A stretch of 64,000 bases of DNA, taken from positions 1 to 64,000 of the forward strand of contig JASJEI010000007.1 in the NCBI GenBank assembly GCA_030064795.1, given 5' to 3'. The first letter of the stretch is position 1; every line of letters starts with the position of its first letter. This document shows positions 46,101-55,075 of this stretch, in pieces. The notes under the pieces were generated by a model. It was not told where the DNA came from. It searched no databases and was given only the letters and a program-made list of their open reading frames with translations. The DNA comes from Pleurocapsa sp. MO_226.B13 (GTDB taxonomy: Bacteria; Cyanobacteriota; Cyanobacteriia; Cyanobacteriales; Xenococcaceae). The position numbers and the translations under genes are program-made.

Positions 46101-46267
46101 ATTTTACCGATCTGACAACCGATCCATCTCCAGAATCCGATCGCAGAACAGTTATTGAAGCTAAAGCCTGGAATATTAACCAAAAAGGTAACGTGGAATT
46201 ATTGGGTTATATTCCTCAACCAAATAAACCAGATTATTGGGCATTATTTAATCAATGTCGTCAGTAA
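43166..46267 (+). CDS. Filamentous haemagglutinin N-terminal domain exoprotein (TpsA-like), second copy
   Basis: This 1033-residue secreted protein has an extended signal peptide with a hydrophobic core (LSFIALSLICLLSVDF) before the QVSAQ cleavage region. The TPS domain has GSNLFHSFEQFSLPTGDTVW, NIISRVTGNAVSDIDG, LFLINPNGIIFG and LDIGGSF, and many beta-helix repeats of the GNGGDIEL / GGNIDI type follow. The C-terminal part has AAICPRDDVNSLSTTGKGGLAENP and an exit motif ending in GYIPQPNKPDYW. It parallels the copy at 14966 but with diverged repeats. It is followed by the CHAT gene 73 bp downstream. No TpsB transporter is in the window. Confidence 0.92.
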   Translation: MTQQVFCPISDFKIIRCQEKSLSFIALSLICLLSVDFNAQVSAQIVPDRTLPNNSVTLPDGNVTEIIGGTTAGSNLFHSFEQFSLPTGDTVWFNNATTIENIISRVTGNAVSDIDGLIRANSSANLFLINPNGIIFGENSALDIGGSFISSTADSLKFANDSEFSAVDPQAPPLLTVNIPVGLQYGNDNGDLIVRGGGNQLQFNPNFTVNRSSRPRGLEVDLGKTLALVGGNIFLDGGNLTAEAGRIELGGVGDGQFLPFNLTGSGLNFDYTEVGLLKNINLANASSLEVSGNRGGEAQIQGKEVIITDGSTILADTIGDRDGGKLQINGSELLVVAGTSLDLPFISRLSTDVAPGATGNGGDIELNSANLIIADGAQVISSTYGVGNTGNIQVNASNVELISGSPILNSSGLFTLVFGAGDGGDIEINADNISVTGGAQAATLTFSDGRGGDLFARANQIELSGTSPGGSPSSFLANVESGARGNGGSLTIETESLLIKDGGQAAITNFGVSNTGILSVTADNIELTGGAPGAGSSGIFSNVEFGVTGQGGQITIDTDKLNLADGAQISALTLGSGTGGAISINANEIEISGGNPNAPSGFQSTVAPPAEGDGGSLAIETRSLKVIDGGQIAVSTAGSGTGGELAITADEIELIGNSEFGASGIFGNAIIGSGNGGNLIVDTDSLTILDGAIISVSNFSSRNINITPGEGQAGSITIDANRVKLDTLSADIPSSITASTHNSGGGDITLKVAGDISIANNSEIDADTRGNSDGGNIDIRANNLNLSDRGRVSVDSTGLGQAGNIEITVNNLVATQSQITATSQDSGGGDINLTTDLIFLDNSELSTSVFDGTGGGGNLTIASNYVIARDNSNIVAQADRGDGGNIEIVTQVFLLTPDSLVDASSQSGVDGAVDINSLDTDKQIGVVQLPEKIIDPTALIAAICPRDDVNSLSTTGKGGLAENPSQNLRGKSVWEDLRNFTDLTTDPSPESDRRTVIEAKAWNINQKGNVELLGYIPQPNKPDYWALFNQCRQ

Positions 46268-46340
46268 ATTAACTCGGTAAGAAGATTATATTTGAGATTT
46301 TTCGGCAATATATGACTATTTTTAGTCTTTAAATACAATA

Positions 46341-48935
46341 ATGAATTATAAAAATCCGCTTCAAACCAATTTAATTTTATTCAATCCCTTATTAGGCTTG
46401 ATACTCTCGATCGCTTATTTATTAATTAGCTCAGAAATAGCGATCGCCAAATCCCCTCAAAAGGCGATCGAGAGTATCTCCCAAAATACTCAGTCAAGTT
46501 CAATCGATCGGGCTAGATTAGCTTATCAGTCAGGACGATACACCGAAGCCAAAGCACTATGGCAAAAGTCATATCAAGCAGCGCGACTGGCAAAAAATAC
46601 TTTAGCTCAAGCTCAAATTTTAAATTATCTGGCTTTGACTAACAATAAACTGGGAAAGATCGCCACAGCGGAAGCTTATATAACTCAAAGTCTACAACTA
46701 CTGGAAAATCAAGCAGAGGCTAGTAGTTGGCAGATTAAAGCTCAAGCTCTAAATACTCGGGGTAGTCTAGAGTTAGGAACGGGCAAGGCAAAAGCTGCCT
46801 TTCTCAGCTGGCAAGAAGCTGCCAGAGCTTATCAGCAGGCTGGAGATCGACTAGGTGCGTTGGGAGCTGAAATCAATCAAGCTCAAGCATGGCAAAGTTT
46901 GGGGTTATATCGTCGCGCCCAAAAAGTATTACAAAAAATTGCTACTGAATTAGAAGTACAATCCGATCCGACTCTCAGAATTACGGGTTTCCGTAGTTTG
47001 GGAATTGCTTTACAAGTTACAGGAGATTTAGAGGCTGCTCAAAAGATGCTAGAGCAAAGTCTAGCCCTCTCCCAAGAATTGAATTTACCTGAAGAAAGTA
47101 GCGCGACTTGGTTTAGCTTGGGTAACAACGCTTTGGCTTCTAGCGATCGAAGTCGGGCAATTGGTTATTATCAACAGGCTGCAACTACTACTGCTCAACC
47201 TCTATTAAAAACCGAAGCCCAATTAAATCAATTAGGCTTATTGATTGCCACAGAGCAATGGCAATCTGCCCGAGATTTGATACCCCAAATCCAAACCGCA
47301 CTGACCAATCTGGGTTCGATTCCCAACCGCAGAATAGTCTATGCTCGGGTTAATTTGGCTAAACATTTAATTGAGTTAACTACTCATTTGCCCAACCCCG
47401 AATTATTGGTGCAAACCAAAGATTTATTAACCACCTCGATCGAACAAGCAGATGAATTAGAAGATCCGCAATCAAAATCCTATGCCTTGGGAATGCTGGG
47501 ACATTTATATGAAGTCGATCGACAACCAGATTTAGGACGCAAACATACTCGACAAGCCGTACAGCTAGCTCAGGTAATCAATAATTCCGAACTTACCTAT
47601 CAGTGGCAATGGCAGTTAGGAAGATTACTAAAAACAAGCGGAAATCAACAGGGGGCAATAGCATCTTATACTGAGGCAGTAAATGCTTTAGAATCTCTCC
47701 GCAGCGATCTGGTTGTCACCAATGCCAATTTACAGTTTTCTTTCCGCGAACAAGTCGAGCCTGTTTATCGTGAGTTAGTTAGCTTGTTACTCGATCCAGT
47801 AAATAGCCAGCCAGTAAGTCAAGAGAATTTATTACAAGCCAGAAATACTATCGAATCTCTACAACTAGCAGAACTAAATAACTTCTTCCGCGAGGCTTGT
47901 TTAGATGCTACTCCTACAGCTATCGAGCGAATAGATCCCCAGGCTGCGGTAATTTATCCAATTATATTACGCGATCGCTTGGAAGTAATTGTTAGTCTTC
48001 CCGATCGATCTCTCAAACATTATTCTCAACCCATTCCTCAAGCAGAATTAGAACTTGTAATTGAAGAACTACGTCAAACCCTGCAAATTAGGAGTCGTCG
48101 TCAATTCTATCAACCAGCCCAAAAACTCTACAGCTGGTTAATTCGTCCAGTATCCAAGGAGCTAGACAAACATAATATTGAAACCCTAGTATTTGTTCCC
48201 GATGGCAGTTTCCGCAATATTCCCCTATCAACTCTTCATGATGGTCAACAATATCTAATCGAACAATACAATGTCGCTCTGACTCCTGGCTTACAACTTC
48301 TCGCTCCTTTGCCTTTGGAACAAGTAAAACTGAAAATCCTAGCAGCGGGTATTACTCAACAAAGAAGGGGTTTTTCTTCTCTAGAATATGTCGATCGAGA
48401 GTTAATTAATATCCAAAATCAAACTGATAGCGTTATCTTACGCGACGATAAATTTACTCAAGAGCGTTTACAAGCAAAAATTCAAACTGCTCAATATCCT
48501 ATCGTTCATATTGCTACTCATGCTCAATTCAGCTCTAATTTAGAAGATACTTTTCTTCTAGCTTGGGATAGTAACATTAATATTAAAGAATTAGATCGAA
48601 TTTTAGATCGTCCTAACTTCGAACGACAGCAAGCGATCGAACTCTTAATTTTAAGTGCTTGTGAAACTGCCAGAGGAGATAAAAGAGCAGCGTTAGGATT
48701 AGCAGGTATGGCAGTCAGAGCAGGGGCAAAAACTACTATAGCTACTCTTTGGACTGTCTATGATGAATCTACCGCCTTAGTCATGAATTATTTTTATGAG
48801 AATATTGCTCCATCTCAAGTAAAACGCAACAAAGCTGAGGCTTTACGTCAAGCTCAATTAAATTTAATTCACTCTCCTCAATTTAAACATCCCTACTATT
48901 GGTCTCCTTTTATTATGGTTGGCAATTGGCTTTGA
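46341..48935 (+). CDS. TPR-CHAT domain protein (caspase-like)
   Basis: The 864 residues start with an N-terminal hydrophobic signal or anchor (LILFNPLLGLILSIAYLLI, about 11-30), so the bulk is probably exported or membrane-bound. Tetratricopeptide repeats fill about 55-470 (ARLAYQSGRYTEAKALWQKS and others). A CHAT domain follows (about 560-864), with the predicted catalytic His in IVHIATHAQFSS and Cys in LLILSACETARGD, plus GLAGMAVRAGAKTTIATLWTV. CHAT domains are caspase/gingipain-like cysteine peptidases. Co-occurrence with FHA-type exoproteins is common in cyanobacteria. It may process the exoprotein or act in its export, but this is inference. Confidence 0.92.
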   Translation: MNYKNPLQTNLILFNPLLGLILSIAYLLISSEIAIAKSPQKAIESISQNTQSSSIDRARLAYQSGRYTEAKALWQKSYQAARLAKNTLAQAQILNYLALTNNKLGKIATAEAYITQSLQLLENQAEASSWQIKAQALNTRGSLELGTGKAKAAFLSWQEAARAYQQAGDRLGALGAEINQAQAWQSLGLYRRAQKVLQKIATELEVQSDPTLRITGFRSLGIALQVTGDLEAAQKMLEQSLALSQELNLPEESSATWFSLGNNALASSDRSRAIGYYQQAATTTAQPLLKTEAQLNQLGLLIATEQWQSARDLIPQIQTALTNLGSIPNRRIVYARVNLAKHLIELTTHLPNPELLVQTKDLLTTSIEQADELEDPQSKSYALGMLGHLYEVDRQPDLGRKHTRQAVQLAQVINNSELTYQWQWQLGRLLKTSGNQQGAIASYTEAVNALESLRSDLVVTNANLQFSFREQVEPVYRELVSLLLDPVNSQPVSQENLLQARNTIESLQLAELNNFFREACLDATPTAIERIDPQAAVIYPIILRDRLEVIVSLPDRSLKHYSQPIPQAELELVIEELRQTLQIRSRRQFYQPAQKLYSWLIRPVSKELDKHNIETLVFVPDGSFRNIPLSTLHDGQQYLIEQYNVALTPGLQLLAPLPLEQVKLKILAAGITQQRRGFSSLEYVDRELINIQNQTDSVILRDDKFTQERLQAKIQTAQYPIVHIATHAQFSSNLEDTFLLAWDSNINIKELDRILDRPNFERQQAIELLILSACETARGDKRAALGLAGMAVRAGAKTTIATLWTVYDESTALVMNYFYENIAPSQVKRNKAEALRQAQLNLIHSPQFKHPYYWSPFIMVGNWL

Positions 48936-49131
48936 TTGGAGAATGTTGAATTCTTTACTTTGACCGATGCAAGATTGTTTTTCAATTGTTAACCTTGGCG
49001 ATCGCTCCTCAATGGAAACGCATTTTGCCTGTATGTTATCGTTACCGTCTGGAAATCGGTAACACGTGAAATTAATTTTTGTATGTCAACTAAGGATTTA
49101 TTAGTCGAGCGCGCTTTTTTAATTTTCTATG

Positions 49132-49644
49132 CTACACCCAATTCTCAATCGTTAAAGCCCAGCGTTCATGGTCACGCCATTCTTCGTTAATTTTTAAATA
49201 CTTTTGAGAGAAGCCTTCTTTGGTGAACCCTAATCGCTTTACCAAATTAATTGATGCTTTATTTTCAGGCTGGATATTGGCTTCGATTCTGTGTAGATTG
49301 AGGGTATAAAAAGCATAATCGATTGCTAAATGCATACCCTCAGACATTAATCCTTGACCTGCAAAATTTATATCGACATAATAACTAAGATAAGCGTTTT
49401 GAAACGCTCCGTAATAAATTTGACTAAAATTGGCAACTCCAATGATTTTGCTGTCACTTTTATGGCAAATTAATAAACCTTGAAAACTCTCATTTTGGCA
49501 ACGATTAAGATAATTTTGGCAATCTTTCTCATTTGGTAAAGGAAAACCCCAAGGAAAATAAAACTCTTTGTTTCTTTGTCGAAGAGATAGCAACTCTTTA
49601 CAATCTTCTTCAGTTGGTTTTCTGATAAATACACGAAGTGACAT
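49132..49644 (-). CDS. GNAT-family N-acetyltransferase (RimJ/RimL-like)
   Basis: The 170-residue protein transfers an acetyl group from acetyl-CoA, possibly to a protein N-terminus or a small molecule. It matches the RimJ/RimL subgroup: VFIRKPTEEDCKELL at the start, LSYYVDINFAGQGLMSEGMHLAIDYAF (CoA-binding region) and a C-terminal IQPENKASINLVKRLGFTKEG. It sits downstream of the helicase on the same strand with a 29-bp gap, suggesting co-transcription. Confidence 0.88.
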   Translation of the reverse strand: MSLRVFIRKPTEEDCKELLSLRQRNKEFYFPWGFPLPNEKDCQNYLNRCQNESFQGLLICHKSDSKIIGVANFSQIYYGAFQNAYLSYYVDINFAGQGLMSEGMHLAIDYAFYTLNLHRIEANIQPENKASINLVKRLGFTKEGFSQKYLKINEEWRDHERWALTIENWV

Positions 49645-49673
49645 AGATGCTATTTTACTCCCTAATCTCTAAT

Positions 49674-52592
49674 TTAAATTGGAAATCGCTTCATCATTGC
49701 CAAGGCATCTTTGGCATTATCAGACAAGGTAGAGGAAATATTGGGAATTTGGGGAATTTGGGAGAGAACATCGACGGTACGTCGCAGCATTCTGACAATA
49801 TCTCCTTCTGCTAAACTAACGCTTTCACAGAGGTCATTCCAATCCATACCTAACGCCCACTGTTCGCACAAACCTACTAGTTCGTATTCTCGCCACACGG
49901 GTAAACCAACTCCATAACGACGCTGTACTTGAAACAGACGAGTTCTAATTTCTCTAATGGAAACAAAGTTGTCTGCTGGTTCCGGATCGCTGTCCCGTTT
50001 TTTGACACCCAATACCTCTAGTACTTCTCTCGGTGGGGGAAAGTCGCACCAAACATCAGCGCGGGGAGTTTCGGTAATTAAAGCGCATACGGTGGCTGCT
50101 AAGTGTTGGGGTTCTAAATATTCTAATTCTCCAGAGACAAATACTAAAGCCAGCCAAAGCTCGTTGTCTCCCCTAATAGTGGCTGCTGCCTGTCCTAAAA
50201 AGGTAGGGTTATATTCTTGTAGAGCTTCAAATTCTTGTAGTACATTAATAAGATTGAGAAACTCTTCCCAATAGTAAGACTGATTGGACTTTTGTTTTTG
50301 ATATTTTACTTGGGTTTTGTGTAGTTTTTCTCGCAGTTGCAAACGCTTATTGTGTTTTTTCAATAAACGGTTGGGGTTATCTACCTGCTGTATGGGATGT
50401 TCGTCGATTTTTTGGTTAACAGTATCTAGCTTTTGCTGTTGTTCGATGACTTCTTCGGCGGGAATTTGGGGAATCAAATAATTAGCAATTTGCTTAACGG
50501 CGATCGCCGTAGCTTCGTCACCTTTGCGCCATTTTCCTAATTGCAGATTATCTAAAGAGGGGATGGGAATCTCCTCGATCTCTTGGGTTGTAAAAGTACC
50601 TTCGTTGATTTCAGTCACGTCAGCATTGGCTGCGATATACCAGTAATTATCTGCTGCCAAACATAATAAATTAGGAGCTTTACCCGAACCTGGAATCTTT
50701 TCTATTAATACTGCTGCTAAAGGAGAATGAACCCGAATGTGTTTGCCCTTGAGTCCCAGAATTCTACCAGGCTCTATTTGGGGAATTAAAGGCTTAATCT
50801 GGCTTTTGCCAGTAGCTTCTGCTTGCTGTTGCAAAATTTCTAGCAGTCTTTGTTCTTCCTTTGCTCTTTCTCGCAATTTCTGATAGCTAGCTAGTTGACT
50901 GGGAGAAATAGCTGCCAGGGCTACATCCAATTTAGCCAACTCTGTCGTGATTTCGGCGATCGCCATTTGTTCGGGAGCGAGTTTTTTTTGCGAAAGATAT
51001 TCTGCAAAGCTTCGCTCTAATAGTTCTTTTACTTCAGGTAGACTGTATTTCTGAAGCAAATTTAAGACCATGCCATAGGAAGGAGTAAACCAACTTCGCA
51101 AAGGTTCGGCGGAGGAAGTAGCCAGAAATGCAGCTTCTTTTGCCCCTTCAAAGGGAGTTTGCACTGCCACTACATGACCTACTTTGTCTTTACCCCTTCT
51201 ACCAGCCCTACCAGAAATCTGCAAAAATTCTGAAGGACTCAACATACTATGTCCCCCGTCGGTACGCTTGGATAAAGCAGACATTACCGTAGTACGAGCG
51301 GGCATATTGATTCCTGCTGCTAGGGTAGCAGTGGCAAAAACAATTTTTACTAGTCCCAGTTCAAATAATCTTTCGACCAATTCTTTCCAAGCTGGCAATA
51401 AACCCGCATGATGGGAAGCAATTCCCCGCATCAAAGGTTCAATTTGGTCTATTCTGGCAATCTGAGAACGTTCGCACAAAAATTGCCATAATAAGTATTT
51501 TTGATTGGGATTAGCAGTCAAATAGTTAGCTAAGTTAGCTTCCCCATTCTCATTTACTGCTAAGTAATCCCGCAATAAATCGGTTAATTCTCGATTGGAG
51601 TCAGCAAAATATTCTAGTAGACCCGTTTGCAACTCAATATTATTCGTCAGGAAAAAATAAAGCAAAATACTTTCAATTTGCCTGCCTTCTCCGGGAGTAA
51701 CCAAATCCAGAGCATCTAAACTATCGACTGCTCGATCGCAACCCTGACGGCTAAAGATAATATAAATCGCAGGTAGCATATCTTTTGCCTGTAGCTGCTG
51801 TATTACCTGATATATTTTGGGACAGTCTTTTACTTTGAGTCGTTTGGGTTTTTGACCCTTACCAGGGGCAGCTTTTAGTTGGGTATTGATGTGAGTTTCA
51901 CTCTGATTTAATAAGCGATGAATTCCACGCCGATCGCAAAAGTAATATCGCAAAGGGACGGGACGAAAATCTGAATTAATTAATTCACATTCATAGATGC
52001 GATCGTCGTCGGGGTTAGAATTACGGACTTTAGTAATCCAATCAGTCAACTCTTGAGGATTGCCAATAGTAGCGGATAGGGCGACTAATTGTATCTGTGG
52101 CGGACAGTAGATAATCGATTCTTCCCATACAGTACCGCGAAAACGGTTACTAATATAGTGACATTCATCTAGCACTACTGTTTCGACATTTTCTAAGGAA
52201 GTTCCCAACTGCCCAATAGGAGTCTCGTAGAGCATATTACGAAAAATTTCAGTGGTCATTACTACCACATCGGCATTGGGATTAATAATGATATCTCCCG
52301 TCAACAAACCGATTTTCTTCGGATCTCCTGCGCCAAACTGTTCTTGAAAATCCCTAAATTTTTGGTTAGACAGAGCTTTAAGGGGTGTAGTGTAAAAAAC
52401 TCGCTTACCATGATTTAAGGCTCGATGAATAGCATATTCTCCAATCAGAGTTTTTCCTGAACCTGTGGGAGCGCAGACTACTACAGATTTTCCTGCTGCT
52501 AGGGCGGCGATCGCCTGTTGTTGAAATGCGTCTAGTTGAAACGGAAATAATTCTTGCAGATTTAACTCAGAGGTAGAAACGATTGAATTCAC
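49674..52592 (-). CDS. Ski2-like DEAD/DEAH-box RNA helicase
   Basis: The 972-residue superfamily 2 helicase has motif I APTGSGKT near residue 40, motif II DECHY, motif III SATIGN and motif VI QISGRAGRRGKD. A long C-terminal region includes a beta-barrel/arch-like segment and a DSHCT-type helical domain (VWREYELVGLCEQWALGMDW, SLAEGDIVRMLRRTVDVLSQI). This domain order is that of Ski2/Mtr4-type RNA helicases, implying a role in RNA unwinding or turnover. Such proteins are conserved in cyanobacteria. The expected partner is unknown. Confidence 0.93.
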   Translation of the reverse strand: MNSIVSTSELNLQELFPFQLDAFQQQAIAALAAGKSVVVCAPTGSGKTLIGEYAIHRALNHGKRVFYTTPLKALSNQKFRDFQEQFGAGDPKKIGLLTGDIIINPNADVVVMTTEIFRNMLYETPIGQLGTSLENVETVVLDECHYISNRFRGTVWEESIIYCPPQIQLVALSATIGNPQELTDWITKVRNSNPDDDRIYECELINSDFRPVPLRYYFCDRRGIHRLLNQSETHINTQLKAAPGKGQKPKRLKVKDCPKIYQVIQQLQAKDMLPAIYIIFSRQGCDRAVDSLDALDLVTPGEGRQIESILLYFFLTNNIELQTGLLEYFADSNRELTDLLRDYLAVNENGEANLANYLTANPNQKYLLWQFLCERSQIARIDQIEPLMRGIASHHAGLLPAWKELVERLFELGLVKIVFATATLAAGINMPARTTVMSALSKRTDGGHSMLSPSEFLQISGRAGRRGKDKVGHVVAVQTPFEGAKEAAFLATSSAEPLRSWFTPSYGMVLNLLQKYSLPEVKELLERSFAEYLSQKKLAPEQMAIAEITTELAKLDVALAAISPSQLASYQKLRERAKEEQRLLEILQQQAEATGKSQIKPLIPQIEPGRILGLKGKHIRVHSPLAAVLIEKIPGSGKAPNLLCLAADNYWYIAANADVTEINEGTFTTQEIEEIPIPSLDNLQLGKWRKGDEATAIAVKQIANYLIPQIPAEEVIEQQQKLDTVNQKIDEHPIQQVDNPNRLLKKHNKRLQLREKLHKTQVKYQKQKSNQSYYWEEFLNLINVLQEFEALQEYNPTFLGQAAATIRGDNELWLALVFVSGELEYLEPQHLAATVCALITETPRADVWCDFPPPREVLEVLGVKKRDSDPEPADNFVSIREIRTRLFQVQRRYGVGLPVWREYELVGLCEQWALGMDWNDLCESVSLAEGDIVRMLRRTVDVLSQIPQIPNISSTLSDNAKDALAMMKRFPI

Positions 52593-52710
52593 AAGCTGTT
52601 CTATAAAATTGGACTCCAGGTCACAACGATATTAATTATGTATATTGTTACATCTTTGTCAGATTTGTGTCTGGAATTAACCCTAAGCTTCATTTCTTCC
52701 CCGCTCAAAA

Positions 52711-52938
52711 TTAGGCTTCAGAATCGGCAATATCTCTAATTAGCAGCACCTTAGACTTGATATAGTCAATCAAAGATTGGCGGTCTTCGCTGGTTAGAAT
52801 TGAAGCATCATCCACCTGCCTCATGATTTGATGGATCAAGTCTGTGTCATCTAATTGCAGTAAAGTACGCTTATTAATAGCTTCTACTGAAGACCAGACT
52901 GCACGTAAGATATCTGATTTGAGATTGATATTGTTCAT
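52711..52938 (-). CDS. Small conserved-looking hypothetical protein
   Basis: The ATG at 52938 gives 75 residues, starting MNNINLKSDILRAVW; an in-frame start 30 nt upstream would add a basic leader. The protein is predicted all-helical and acidic/leucine-rich (TLLQLDDTDLIHQIMRQVDD, SLIDYIKSKVLLIRDIAD), without Cys or membrane segment. It lies 118 bp upstream of the helicase gene. No family is recognised. Confidence 0.65.
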   Translation of the reverse strand: MNNINLKSDILRAVWSSVEAINKRTLLQLDDTDLIHQIMRQVDDASILTSEDRQSLIDYIKSKVLLIRDIADSEA

Positions 52939-53113
52939 AATCAAAATTTTAGATCTTCGTTTCCTCATAGTTAGTAAATTTCACTACAGTATCCAGCCAA
53001 TATAAAAAAATCCTTAAGAATATTCTCAGGATTTAAAAATGCTAATGATTGTTTTGTTAGTTGAGGGGCGATCGCTCATCACCGTTCAAACTGAATACGT
53101 CTAGGTAGCAAGA

Positions 53114-53623
53114 TTAGGGACAGTAGAGAGTATCGCGAGTATTTCTGCCTGTAGTGGGGTTCGTACCGCTAGCTCTCTCGCACAAAGCTCTTTCTGTGTT
53201 GGGATCGAGCAAGGCATCGGTAAAATCTGCGCCTGTAATCGTAGATTCTTGTAACATCGCATTGGTTAGATATGCCCCTTCTAGTACCGCATTAGTTAAA
53301 TTGGCGCGAGTCAAACGAGTTGATTCTAAACTGGCATAGCGTAAATCTGCACTCTCTAAATTAGTTCTAGACATATTAGCACCAAAAAAACGTACTCCAG
53401 TAGCTTTAGCAAAACTCAAATCGCTACCCCGCAGGTTGGTGTGATCGAAACTGGCATCAGTAAGATCTTGATGAGAAAAATCAGTATCGGTTAACACTTG
53501 CTTGTTGTAGTCTGCACCCCAAGCTGGTAAAACTGACAGGGAAATAGTAGCAATCGAAGCGATCGCTAAAACCGATAAGTTCTTGACTAAAGACGATAGG
53601 AACTGCTTAAGATTAAGTTTCAT
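53114..53623 (-). CDS. Exported pentapeptide-repeat protein
   Basis: The 169-residue protein has a signal peptide (KNLSVLAIASIATISLSVLPAWG, cleavage near ADYNK), so it is probably in the periplasm or thylakoid lumen. Pentapeptide repeats of the A(D/N)LxxA type fill about 45-140 (DLTDASFDHTNLRGSDLSFA, NLESADLRYASLESTRL). The C-terminus has two Cys (ALCERASG and TLYCP) that could form a disulfide. Lumenal pentapeptide proteins of this size are common in cyanobacteria and plastids; the partner is unknown. Confidence 0.85.
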   Translation of the reverse strand: MKLNLKQFLSSLVKNLSVLAIASIATISLSVLPAWGADYNKQVLTDTDFSHQDLTDASFDHTNLRGSDLSFAKATGVRFFGANMSRTNLESADLRYASLESTRLTRANLTNAVLEGAYLTNAMLQESTITGADFTDALLDPNTERALCERASGTNPTTGRNTRDTLYCP

Positions 53624-53682
53624 CTTGTTAAGCTCAAATTTTGTTAGACAAGAAAATCTTATTAGATTTTCAGCCCAACTAA

Positions 53683-54450
53683 TTAAAAATCGCTTTCACC
53701 TAAAAACTCTCTGATCTCTTTGTCCCGCAGCAAACAACTCTTTTTATCTTGGAGAGAATGTTTGGTTTCATCAGACTCAGATAACACCGCAGCGACTAGA
53801 GACTTACTTTCAGATTGAGACTGTCTGAGTTGTTTAACTTCTTCCTCCAAAGATTCAATGCGATCGACCAAGGTACGGATAACCGCAGCCTCAGAATCTG
53901 GTAAATTACCGTGTTCTAGAGGATTTACCTTCACTCCCGAACGATAGACAATTCTACCTGGAATACCAACTACCGTGCAGTTAGAAGGAACATCTTGCAA
54001 AACTACAGAACCCGCACCAATACGGACATTGTTACCAATCTGAATATTACCTAAAACTTTTGCACCACCACCAACTACTACATTTTCGCCTAAAGTGGGG
54101 TGACGTTTACCAGATTCTTTTCCCGTTCCTCCTAAAGTAACTCCCTGATAAATCAGAGAATAATCGCCCACAATTGCCGTTTCTCCGATTACAACTCCCA
54201 TGCCATGATCGATAAAGACTCCTTTGCCAATTTGCGCTCCTGGGTGAATTTCAATACCAGTCAAAAAGCGAGCTAAATGAGAAATAAATCGCGGTACAAA
54301 GGGCATCCCAATTTTGTACAGCCAATGAGCAAAACGATGCAAAAAAAGAGCTTGTAGACCTGGATAGCAAACTAGCACCTCTAGCCAATTGCGGGCAGCG
54401 GGGTCGCGTTCAAAGATGATGCGAAAGTCAGCAACTAGTGAGGAAAGCAT
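53683..54450 (-). CDS. cysE: Serine O-acetyltransferase
   Basis: Forms O-acetyl-L-serine from serine and acetyl-CoA for cysteine synthesis. The 255-residue protein has the helical N-terminal region ([31 protein letters not shown]), then a left-handed beta-helix with the catalytic [21 protein letters not shown] and GVTLGGTGK stretches. A C-terminal coil and charged tail extend beyond the shortest homologues. The active-site His lies in the IDHGMG segment. Start at ATG 54450. Confidence 0.96.
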   Translation of the reverse strand: MLSSLVADFRIIFERDPAARNWLEVLVCYPGLQALFLHRFAHWLYKIGMPFVPRFISHLARFLTGIEIHPGAQIGKGVFIDHGMGVVIGETAIVGDYSLIYQGVTLGGTGKESGKRHPTLGENVVVGGGAKVLGNIQIGNNVRIGAGSVVLQDVPSNCTVVGIPGRIVYRSGVKVNPLEHGNLPDSEAAVIRTLVDRIESLEEEVKQLRQSQSESKSLVAAVLSESDETKHSLQDKKSCLLRDKEIREFLGESDF

Positions 54451-54545
54451 CAGGTGTAGTCCTATATTAATCTAACGTTTGCAAGTAACGTATCCATTTT
54501 ATCGTTTTCCAGTCATTTCTGAACTCTATAATTTGGCTTGACATC

Positions 54546-54567
54546 TCCCGCTTTTGAAAAAACGGGA
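54546..54567 (-). repeat. IS605/TnpB right-end hairpin
   Basis: TCCCG / CGGGA arms with an A/T-rich loop lie directly beyond the tnpB stop on the tnpB strand. This matches the right-end hairpin position of IS200/IS605-type elements, a region that yields omegaRNA in active elements. Confidence 0.55.
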
Positions 54568-54569
54568 TT

Positions 54570-54836
54570 CTAAGCAGATGTTGCTACGGGTGCTTGAAGC
54601 ACCGCTTCGCAACGCTTACGATCTACTTTCTTTAGACAAGACAAAGTGTATCGTTTGGGAACTGTCAAATGTTCCCTCCCCACCTCGGCTAAGTTAATGC
54701 CTAGCTGTATGGCTACTTTTTTTAGTATATTCAGTCCACCAAGGCAATCACTGGAAACAAGCCAACCTTGGGCTGTGCGGTACGTACCTAAGCGTGATTC
54801 TTTTGCCTGAAAACTTATACCCGACGGGTTTTTCAC
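54570..54836 (-). pseudogene. TnpB (IS200/IS605-IS1341) C-terminal remnant
   Basis: The 88-residue fragment contains SRLGTYRTAQGWLVSSDCLGG, followed by a helix (LNILKKVAIQLGINL) and LTVPKRYTL, the conserved end of cyanobacterial TnpB proteins. The Asp in SSDC sits where the last RuvC catalytic Asp is found. The rest of the roughly 400-residue RNA-guided nuclease is missing, so this is inactive. The right-end hairpin follows immediately. Confidence 0.82.
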
Positions 54837-55075
54837 CGCAAGTTGCCATCTAATTGTTCAAGTTATTTTTACATAATCCCTATATCCCCATCTCCTCTGC
54901 CTTGTACCTTCCGGGGACAAGAGCAAAGGTTAATTATTGTTTTGCGAAGCAGTTTGCGTCGATAATTAATAAATTAGAGTAAGTAATAATACTTTGTTGG
55001 AAATCAAAATAATTGTCCTAATAATAATGCGATGCCCTAACAATGCGATCGCCTTTTGCAAGGAGAAATAATAAA

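Noticed and set aside
47305..47330. tRNA-like T-arm (GGGTTCGATTCCC)
   Set aside because: It sits in frame inside the TPR-CHAT gene, with no acceptor or anticodon stems around it.
49711..50274. Plus-strand ORFs inside the helicase gene
   Set aside because: They are antisense shadows of the well-supported Ski2-like helicase.
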